A DNA stretch of 64,000 nt from an uncultured Pelosinus sp. GTDB lineage: Bacteria > Bacillota > Negativicutes > Sporomusales > Acetonemataceae. Positions 58,466 to 64,000 of this stretch are shown in pieces. The notes under the pieces are model-generated. The model saw only the letters and a list, made by a program, of their open reading frames with translations, was not told the DNA's origin and ran no database searches. The DNA is taken from the NCBI GenBank assembly GCA_900542835.1, contig UQPB01000012.1, positions 1 through 64,000 of the forward strand, written 5' to 3'. The translations under genes and the position numbers were made by a program. How positions within the stretch are numbered: the stretch's first letter is position 1; every line of letters begins with the position of its first letter.

Positions 58466-58500
58466 AAAAAGTGCGCCGGCTTCATGCCGGCGCTTTTTTT
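58466..58500 (+). terminator. Terminator of rpsF-ssb-rpsR
   Basis: GCGCCGGC and GCCGGCGC form a perfect stem around TTCAT, with A's before and seven T's after. Confidence 0.95.
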
Positions 58501-58654
58501 ATCCCTTTTTGCCTGTTTGGCCTGTGTTCTATTGGCGTTAGCGGTTTAATCAATGCGGCAAATCGTCCATTGTTGCTTTCCTTAGGCCGGATGCAGGGAT
58601 ATTGTCTGCTGCAGTCGAAGTTTGTCAGCAAAACAAGCTGCCGGAGGGAACGGG

Positions 58655-59557
58655 ATGGAACGAAGTCAGTTGCTGATGACACTACTGGGGCTGGGGCGGA
58701 TCGGCAGACGCAAGGCGGAATTTATCGCCGCCCATCATTCGCTGGACATTATTGAGGCCGGTCTCAAGGTGCTGAGCGAAAAGGGACTGCTGCCGGCCGC
58801 GGCTTCGCCGGCGGCAATCGAACAGGCTGCCAGACGAACGGCAAGCATGAGCGAGATTTGCCGCCGGCAGGGCTGGCAGGTGCTCAACCGGTTTGATCCC
58901 GGCTTCCCACGGCGGCTGCAGCAAATTGCCGATCCGCCCTCTTTGCTGTACGCCGCCGGCGATTACAGCCGCTTGGCTGCGTTTCCGGCTGTGGCGGTGG
59001 TCGGGACGCGCCAGCCGTCGCCGGCGGCGGAGGCTGCAGCCTATTTTCTCGGCCGGCAGCTGGCGAAACTGCGGCTGCCGGTTATCAGCGGTCTGGCGTT
59101 GGGAATTGACGCGGCGGCCCATCGCGGCTGCCTGGATCAGGGCGGCTACACAACGGCGGTGCTGCCCTGCGGGCTTGATCATAGTTATCCGCCGCAGCAT
59201 CGTGAACTGGCGGCGCAAATTGCCGCTGCCGGCTGTCTGCTGAGTGAGTATCCTCCCGGCATTCAGCCTGCCCGGTATCGCTTTGTTGAGCGCGACCGCC
59301 TGCAGAGCGGCTTAAGTGATCTGGTCATTGTCGTTGAAACGGAAATGGATGGCGGCGCTATGCATACGGCGCGATTTGCCCGACGCCAGGGACGCATGCT
59401 GCTGGTCTTTTCACCGGCAGGCCTTGACAGCAACCGGGCTTCCGGCAACCGGCGGCTGATCGAAACCGGAGCGACGGCGGTGGAAAGCGTCGAGGCGGCA
59501 ATGGCTGTCATCTGTACGCTGCAGCCGGGAAACCCGGATCCCGGCGCTCTATTTTAA
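58655..59557 (+). CDS. dprA: DprA/Smf DNA-processing protein, short form
   Basis: A 300-residue DprA, which loads RecA onto incoming single-stranded DNA during transformation. An N-terminal SAM-like helical part is followed by the Rossmann-like core with VGTRQPSPAAEAAA, ISGLALGIDAAAHRGCL and VLPCGLDHSYPPQHREL. The usual FPxRNRxxAGLS stretch reads FVERDRLQSGLSD, and the C-terminal winged helix (family length about 360) is missing. ATG 58655 follows GGAGGGAACGGG. It is a single gene between two terminators. Confidence 0.87.
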   Translation: MERSQLLMTLLGLGRIGRRKAEFIAAHHSLDIIEAGLKVLSEKGLLPAAASPAAIEQAARRTASMSEICRRQGWQVLNRFDPGFPRRLQQIADPPSLLYAAGDYSRLAAFPAVAVVGTRQPSPAAEAAAYFLGRQLAKLRLPVISGLALGIDAAAHRGCLDQGGYTTAVLPCGLDHSYPPQHRELAAQIAAAGCLLSEYPPGIQPARYRFVERDRLQSGLSDLVIVVETEMDGGAMHTARFARRQGRMLLVFSPAGLDSNRASGNRRLIETGATAVESVEAAMAVICTLQPGNPDPGALF

Positions 59558-59578
59558 CAGGCCCCGTAGGCCGGGATA

Positions 59579-59612
59579 GCAAACAGGCCGCGCTTTTGCG
59601 CGGCCTGTTTGC
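59579..59612. terminator. Hairpin between dprA and the 61-aa spore-type gene
   Basis: GCAAACAGGCCGCGC pairs perfectly with GCGCGGCCTGTTTGC around a 4-base loop. It lies between two convergent genes and could serve both, although the T run is short. Confidence 0.8.
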
Positions 59613-59648
59613 TTTGCCTCACTTGCGGAGGCGGGCGCCGACATTCAA

Positions 59649-59834
59649 TTACTCATAATCATTATGGGCGTCGGCTTTAGCGGTCAGCGTGCCGTATTTG
59701 GCCTTGCTCGACTGCTGACTGCCGGCGGCATTTGCGGAGGCCGAAGCGGCGCCATAGTCGCCGTTTGCGTCAAACTTGGCGGTCATGGTTCCATATTCGG
59801 ATTTGGATTGCTGCTGCTTAGTTGTTTTGTCCAC
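59649..59834 (-). CDS. 61-residue tandem-repeat protein, possible gamma-type SASP-like spore protein
   Basis: Not matched to a named family with certainty. The protein has two copies of an about 19-residue unit: SKSEYGTMTAKFDANGDYG and SKAKYGTLTAKADAHNDYE, joined by a Ser/Ala/Asn/Gln-rich linker; there is no Cys or Trp. Small size, low complexity, Gln/Asn/Ala richness and a duplicated YGT-TA-DA core recall gamma-type small acid-soluble spore proteins (FGTEFASET repeats). GTG 59834 is eight bases from AAGGAGG, deciding the start. A forespore-type promoter lies directly upstream, supporting a spore role. An identity as SASP is inference. Confidence 0.7.
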   Translation of the reverse strand: MDKTTKQQQSKSEYGTMTAKFDANGDYGAASASANAAGSQQSSKAKYGTLTAKADAHNDYE

Positions 59835-59876
59835 GGCAATACCCTCCTTAATTGAATGGTTTTGTGGCACCACGGT

Positions 59877-59905
59877 TAGTATGTCATTTTGCAGCCGGCC
59901 GATAC
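59877..59905 (-). promoter_or_regulatory. Forespore (sigma-G/F-type) promoter of the 61-aa gene
   Basis: On the minus strand, GTATC (59901-59905), 17 bases, then CATACTA (59877-59883), a perfect match to the sigma-G -10 CATNHTA; the -35 deviates at one base. It ends 42 bases before the GTG start. Confidence 0.7.
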
Positions 59906-59922
59906 GGAGAAATTAGCGCCAG

Positions 59923-60201
59923 TTATATGCCGGGATTTTCCTTGCCGCCGGCGTGCGGCCGGTGGCCGCCGCTATTGCCGTTGCGCAGCCGGCTTAACGA
60001 GGCTGCCGCCACTTCGAATTCGTCGCTTGGGTTATGCCGGCTTTTACGTGCCGGGCGGTGCTTACACTGCGAGCCCGCCCAGGCCAGCAGGCCGGCCAAT
60101 GCGCTTGCGTAAAACCACAGCCGCTTTGGCCGTCTGGCAAACAGCAGGCGGGGAAGAGCGGCGGCTGCCAGGGAAAGCAGAGCGGTTGTCAGCTTGTTCA
60201 T
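59923..60201 (-). CDS. Small hypothetical membrane protein
   Basis: A 92-residue protein with two hydrophobic N-terminal segments (about 4-18 and 27-42: LLSLAAAALPRLLFA and FYASALAGLLAWAG) and a basic, histidine/glycine-rich soluble tail. It is unrecognised. AAAGGAG is seven bases from ATG 60201, so the frame is probably translated. It is upstream of the 61-aa gene on the same strand and divergent from the germinant-receptor operon, which hints at a spore-membrane role (weak inference). Confidence 0.55.
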   Translation of the reverse strand: MNKLTTALLSLAAAALPRLLFARRPKRLWFYASALAGLLAWAGSQCKHRPARKSRHNPSDEFEVAAASLSRLRNGNSGGHRPHAGGKENPGI

Positions 60202-60343
60202 TGGCATACTCCTTTCCAACAGGGAAAAATCTATTGTGGTTACTATGCGCCGCTGGCCAAAAGATATACATCACAGCTATTCTGCTTTTACTAGAATTTG
60301 GCGAAATTGTAAATACTAACTGCAGAATAGGGGAGGATCTGGG

Positions 60344-62218
60344 ATGACTGAAACGATCATCTATAAAATCTACCGGACTGTCCGGAGTATTCTGGTCTTT
60401 CGCGATTCCCGGCTGCCCAGCCGGTTTGTGCTGAATGAGCACAAACCGGACGACCGGAAGCCGCCGCAGCGGGATGAGCAGGGAATGCAGCAGCCCTGGC
60501 GCGAGCTTGACGCGCTGCTGCGGGCCGGGCGGCGGCTGGCGGCGCTCATGGAACAGGCCAAGGCGGCGCTGGAGCAGGGCGACCGCCGCAGCCTGGCGGA
60601 ATCTGCCGGCAAACTGGCTGATCTGAACCGGCAGCAGCAGGAATTGCAAGCGATTTTTCTGGCTTATGAGAGCGGCAAGACTGATCAGGCGCAGCGCCTG
60701 ATCAGCGCCAGTCTGGAAGAGAATGTTATTGTCATTAAGCGGCTTTACGGCCTGCCGGAAAATGAAGACCTGATTCTGCGCTCGCTGGAAATCAACGGCC
60801 AGCCGCCCCGCCAGGCGATGCTGCTGTATCTTGACGGCATGGTCGACAAGCAGGTGCTCAATTTGTCGGTGCTGCAGCCGCTCATCTATTGCAGCCGGCT
60901 GCAGGCGCCGCCTGCCGACCGTCTGCTGGACATCATTGCCAAGGAATACCTGCCTGTCAACCAGACGACCCAGGCAATGACGATCAGCGAACTGGCGGAC
61001 GGGATCAACAGCGGCGATACGGCTATGCTGATCGAGGGTATCCCCGTCGGCCTGCTGATTGACAGCAAGGGCTACAAGCAGCGGGGACTGGAACGGCCGC
61101 AAAACGAACAGACCGTTCGCGGCTCGCAGGTGGCCTTCAGCGAGGGACTGCGCGTCAACACGGCGCTGCTGCGTTCGGCGCTGCAGACCAGCGACCTGGT
61201 TACAGAGATTTTTCTGGTGGGCGACAGGGTGCCGCAGAAGTGCGCGCTGATGTATGTACGGTCAATTGCCAACCCCAGTCTGGTTTCGGAAGCGCGCCGC
61301 CGGCTTAACGGGATATCAACCGACTATGTTTATAACCTCGGCGTGCTGGAACAGTTTATTGAGGATCATCCTTCGATACCGCTGCCGCAGATGCTGTCGA
61401 CAGAGCGGCCGGACCGGGTTGCCGCCGGCTTGATGGAAGGCAGGCTGGCGTTGTTAATGGAGGGAGTTCCCTTTGTCAATCTGTTTCCGGTTACGCTGTT
61501 TAACTTCTTTCACTCCGCCGAGGATTGGGCCTTTAAAGCCCCGATAGCCAATTTTGCCCGGGTGCTGCGCTGGGTGGCTACGCTTTTGACGCTTATTCTG
61601 CCGTCAATGTATCTGGCCATCAGCTATTTTCATCAGGAGGCCATGCCGACAGCACTGATTCTGGCAGTGGCGGCAGCCAGGGAGAACGTACCCTTTCCCG
61701 CTGTTTTCGAAATTTTGATGATGGAATTTGCTTTTGAGCTGATCCGCGAGGCTGGCTGGCGGGTTCCCGGCGCGCTGGGTTCCACGATCGGTATTGTCGG
61801 CGCAATCATTTTGGGACAGGCCGCTGTCTCCGCCAATCTGGTCAGTCCGATCATGGTGGTAATTATTGCGCTCACCGGGTTGGCGTCGTTCGTTATTCCC
61901 GAGTACCGGATCGCATCCTCGATCCGGCTGCTGCGGTTTTTATTTCTGCTGCTGGCGGGCAGCCTGGGACTGGTGGGACTGTCGCTGGGGATGCTGGTGC
62001 TGACCGTAATCGTCTGCGGCATGAAATCGTTTGGGGTTCCCTTTATGTCGCCGGTGGCACCGAAAACAATCGCCGACTTCGACGTGGTGCTGCGCGGCAA
62101 GGCCTTCAACCGCGACAACCGTCCTGACGAGTTAAATACGCGCGACGCCGGCCGCCAGCCGGCGGTGTCAAATCTCTGGGCACAGCGGCCGCCTGTAGAC
62201 AAGGAGAGTGAATCATGA
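60344..62218 (+). CDS. Spore germinant receptor subunit A (GerA/GerKA family)
   Basis: A 624-residue GerA-family protein of the spore inner membrane, part of the receptor that senses nutrient germinants. From about 130 on it matches the family: VIKRLYGLPENEDLILR, IEGIPVGLLIDSKGYKQRGLERP, TEIFLVGDRVPQKCALMYV, LLMEGVPFVNLFPVTLFNFFHSAEDW, then about five membrane helices. The first 125 residues are an extra charged, helical extension that ordinary GerA proteins (about 480-530 residues) lack. ATG 60344 follows GGGGAGGATCTGGG. The downstream gene overlaps by four bases. Confidence 0.92.
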   Translation: MTETIIYKIYRTVRSILVFRDSRLPSRFVLNEHKPDDRKPPQRDEQGMQQPWRELDALLRAGRRLAALMEQAKAALEQGDRRSLAESAGKLADLNRQQQELQAIFLAYESGKTDQAQRLISASLEENVIVIKRLYGLPENEDLILRSLEINGQPPRQAMLLYLDGMVDKQVLNLSVLQPLIYCSRLQAPPADRLLDIIAKEYLPVNQTTQAMTISELADGINSGDTAMLIEGIPVGLLIDSKGYKQRGLERPQNEQTVRGSQVAFSEGLRVNTALLRSALQTSDLVTEIFLVGDRVPQKCALMYVRSIANPSLVSEARRRLNGISTDYVYNLGVLEQFIEDHPSIPLPQMLSTERPDRVAAGLMEGRLALLMEGVPFVNLFPVTLFNFFHSAEDWAFKAPIANFARVLRWVATLLTLILPSMYLAISYFHQEAMPTALILAVAAARENVPFPAVFEILMMEFAFELIREAGWRVPGALGSTIGIVGAIILGQAAVSANLVSPIMVVIIALTGLASFVIPEYRIASSIRLLRFLFLLLAGSLGLVGLSLGMLVLTVIVCGMKSFGVPFMSPVAPKTIADFDVVLRGKAFNRDNRPDELNTRDAGRQPAVSNLWAQRPPVDKESES

Positions 62219-63315
62219 GCTATCGCAGCGGTAAGATGGGGGTTGCCGAATGTCTGGCAATGGTGTTTATTATGACGTTCTCGAGCATCTTTCTGACCAC
62301 GCCGGCGCGTACGCTGGTGAACCAGGCGACGCTTGGCTGGGTGTCCGTGCTTCTGAACGGGCTGACCGCGGCCGCCATGCTATGGGTGATCTATTACCTG
62401 CTGGGTGATCATGACAGTGATTTGCTGCAGGTGACAGAATTTTACCTTGGTAAAACAGGGGTCTGGCTGGCCGGACTTTACTATTGTATTTTGTTCTGGA
62501 CAGAGGCTGTATCGCTGCTGCGCCAGTACACGGAAAACACGCTGCTGACCGCCCTGCCGCAGACGGAATTTACCCTTGTTTTGCTGACCTACGGACTGAC
62601 GATTGTCTGTATCGCCTATGTCGGACTGGAGCCGGTCTGCCGCGCTACCTATCTGATTATGCCGTTCGCGCTTGGCGGCCTGCTGCTTGTCCTGGCCGCG
62701 CTGCTTCCCTATTATAATGTCTACAGTCTGTTTCCCTTGCAGGGCAATGGCTGGAAGGAGTTTTTCGGCAAGGGGATGCTGACCGGCGGTATTAATGTCG
62801 CCTGCGTGGCACCGGCGCTGCTGGCGGGGACCTTTCATGACCGCCGCACCTGGTTCAGCGGCTCGTTGCTGGGTATCAGCCTCAGTATTTCATTTAAGGC
62901 GCTGGGCGTCTTGGCGTTTACGCTGATTTTTGGCGTAGCAGTGGGGCAGGAACGGATCCTGCCGTTCTATGAATTATCGCGGCTGGTTTATTTGGGGCGT
63001 TTTTTGCAGCGGATCGAGTCGTTGTTCATTATGTTATGGGTAATCAGCGGTATTTTGGCAATCACGCTGCATCTGTATATGGGTCTATATCTTTTTACCC
63101 GGCTGTTCGAGCTGCCCAGCCTGCGGCCGCTGCTGCCGATTTCAGCGGTTTTGATCGCCACTGTGGCCGCTATTCCGACCGATGTCGCCGCTGTTCTCCA
63201 GGTGGAAGCGATTGTGATTCGTACCCTTGCTAATGGCGGACTGTGTGGCGTACCGCTGCTGCTGCTGCTGCTGTCGCTGTGGAAGGGCAGGCCGAAAGCG
63301 GGGCAGAGCGGATGA
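62215..63315 (+). CDS. Spore germinant receptor subunit B (GerB/GerKB permease-like)
   Basis: A 366-residue protein with about ten membrane helices of the spore germination APC-like family. It opens GKMGVAECLAMVFIMTFSSIFLTTPA; LLRQYTENTLLTALP is typical. It forms the transmembrane part of the germinant receptor. The start overlaps the A-subunit stop (ATGA) and its own stop overlaps the C-subunit start, so the three are translationally coupled. Confidence 0.9.
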   Translation: MSYRSGKMGVAECLAMVFIMTFSSIFLTTPARTLVNQATLGWVSVLLNGLTAAAMLWVIYYLLGDHDSDLLQVTEFYLGKTGVWLAGLYYCILFWTEAVSLLRQYTENTLLTALPQTEFTLVLLTYGLTIVCIAYVGLEPVCRATYLIMPFALGGLLLVLAALLPYYNVYSLFPLQGNGWKEFFGKGMLTGGINVACVAPALLAGTFHDRRTWFSGSLLGISLSISFKALGVLAFTLIFGVAVGQERILPFYELSRLVYLGRFLQRIESLFIMLWVISGILAITLHLYMGLYLFTRLFELPSLRPLLPISAVLIATVAAIPTDVAAVLQVEAIVIRTLANGGLCGVPLLLLLLSLWKGRPKAGQSG

Positions 63316-64000
63316 GAAAATGCTTGCTAATTGCTGTGCTCCTGGTGACGGCGCTGATCTGCGGCGGCTGCCTTGGCGGCAAGGAAACCGATGAGGTGAC
63401 CTATGTGATCTGTATCGGTATCGACGCCACCGACGGCAAGGAAATTGAAGTGACCTACCAAATTGCCATTCCCAGGGCGCTGGGCGGCGAGGGCGGCAAA
63501 GGCGGCGGCGATCAGCAGCCAATGGAGCTGGTGACGGTACGGGCCGTCAACTTGGCAGAAGCCCGCAGTCTGCTGAACTCGGTTGTTTCCCGCAGCATCA
63601 ATTTATCGCATGTCAAGGCGTTTGTCTTTGGCGAGGCGTTCGCCCGCAAGGGCGTAGGCGACGTGATGTCGGTGGCGATGCGGTTCCGCGAGTTTCGCGG
63701 CACCATGTATATCGGTGTGGTTCAAAACGCCACCGCCAAGGAGTTTCTGGAGAAGAACTCGCCGCACCAGGAACCGCTTTCATCAAAGTATCTGGAAAAT
63801 ATGTTCTCGACAACCGATACCAGCGGCTATTTTACTAAAAGCCAGATTCACGATTTTTACCGCCGGCTGAAAAGCAACGAAGGCTCGCCCTACGCCGTGC
63901 TGATGGGAATTAACCCGCAGCAGGGCGGCAAGATGGATCAGCAGCCGGCGTCTGGCGATAAGTTAGGCGGCTATACTGCCGGCAACCTGCCGCGCGATGA
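63312..64000 (+). CDS. Spore germinant receptor subunit C, Ger(x)C lipoprotein (partial)
   Basis: The frame begins MRKCLLIAVLLVTALICGGC, a lipoprotein signal peptide ending in a lipobox (LICGGC) whose cysteine would be lipid-anchored, and stays open to the window edge (229 residues visible). GKETDEVTYVICIGIDATDG, ITEARSLLNSV-type segments and SRSINLSHVKAFVFGEAFARKG match the Ger(x)C family; it continues into the second domain. The ATG overlaps the B-subunit stop. It is truncated by the window end, not by a stop codon. Confidence 0.9.
   Translation, partial: MRKCLLIAVLLVTALICGGCLGGKETDEVTYVICIGIDATDGKEIEVTYQIAIPRALGGEGGKGGGDQQPMELVTVRAVNLAEARSLLNSVVSRSINLSHVKAFVFGEAFARKGVGDVMSVAMRFREFRGTMYIGVVQNATAKEFLEKNSPHQEPLSSKYLENMFSTTDTSGYFTKSQIHDFYRRLKSNEGSPYAVLMGINPQQGGKMDQQPASGDKLGGYTAGNLPRD

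Noticed and set aside
60062..61102. 346-codon minus frame opposite the germinant receptor gene
   Set aside because: It lies antisense to the GerA-family gene and overlaps the small membrane gene; no family features.

Overview
The window is the replication-origin region of an anaerobic, endospore-forming member of the Bacillota. The most likely home is the Negativicutes (Sporomusaceae-like); a clostridial relative cannot be excluded. Supporting signs are the order gyrB-remB-dciA-recF-yaaA-dnaN-dnaA-oriC-rpmH-rnpA-yidD-yidC-jag-mnmE-mnmG-rsmG-noc-soj-parB, the spore genes (yyaC and a gerA-type tricistron), the [FeFe]-hydrogenase maturase HydF, a split clostridial-type glutamate synthase and GC-rich coding DNA. 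No rRNA, tRNA, CRISPR array, insertion sequence or prophage gene was seen.

Layout. (1) 1-12.6 kb, accessory metabolism left of the origin: the tail of a citrate lyase alpha-like gene, an amidohydrolase, a Tm-1-like/TIM-barrel gene pair, an XRE regulator divergent from an unknown 108-aa gene, a GGDEF-EAL protein, an aminotransferase, gdhA, and a 983-aa receiver/PEP-pyruvate-binding fusion. (2) 13.1-20.3 kb, the dnaA-side replication genes on the minus strand. (3) 20.28-20.90 kb, oriC with at least five perfect DnaA boxes. (4) 20.9-33.1 kb, the rpmH-to-parB side on the plus strand, interrupted by a short cobalamin methionine synthase on the minus strand, with three parS sites. (5) 33.1-39.7 kb, aspA-hydF, membrane proteins, an M23 peptidase with a bactofilin, ykuS and yyaC. 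(6) 39.8-50.3 kb, a nitrogen block: a candidate small RNA, a ykkC-family (probably ppGpp) riboswitch with two successive terminators, a three-gene glutamate synthase, a branched-chain amino acid ABC transporter and a CBS-ACT protein. (7) 50.5-59.6 kb, mscS, DUF951, an EAL-HDOD protein, ychF, murI, rpsF-ssb-rpsR and dprA. (8) 59.6-64 kb, spore functions: a 61-aa tandem-repeat protein behind a forespore-type promoter, a small membrane protein, and a germinant-receptor operon running off the end.

How it fits together. The noc-soj-parB, yyaC, DUF951, ychF, rpsF-ssb-rpsR order matches the Bacillus subtilis origin backbone, here opened by inserted metabolic blocks. Forks leave oriC at about 20.5 kb, so most genes are co-directional with replication. 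Head-on genes are gdhA, the aminotransferase, the GGDEF-EAL gene, the 108-aa gene and the amidohydrolase on the left, and metH, yyaC, the 181-aa orphan and the 61-aa gene on the right. Glutamate metabolism recurs (gdhA, GOGAT, aspA, murI, aminotransferase). The most promising unexplained items are the multi-stage glutamate-synthase leader RNA, the forespore-promoter tandem-repeat protein, the long rod-like structured element before ychF, and the candidate small RNA between yyaC and the glutamate synthase leader. All functional names come from reading motifs and context; no database search was possible.
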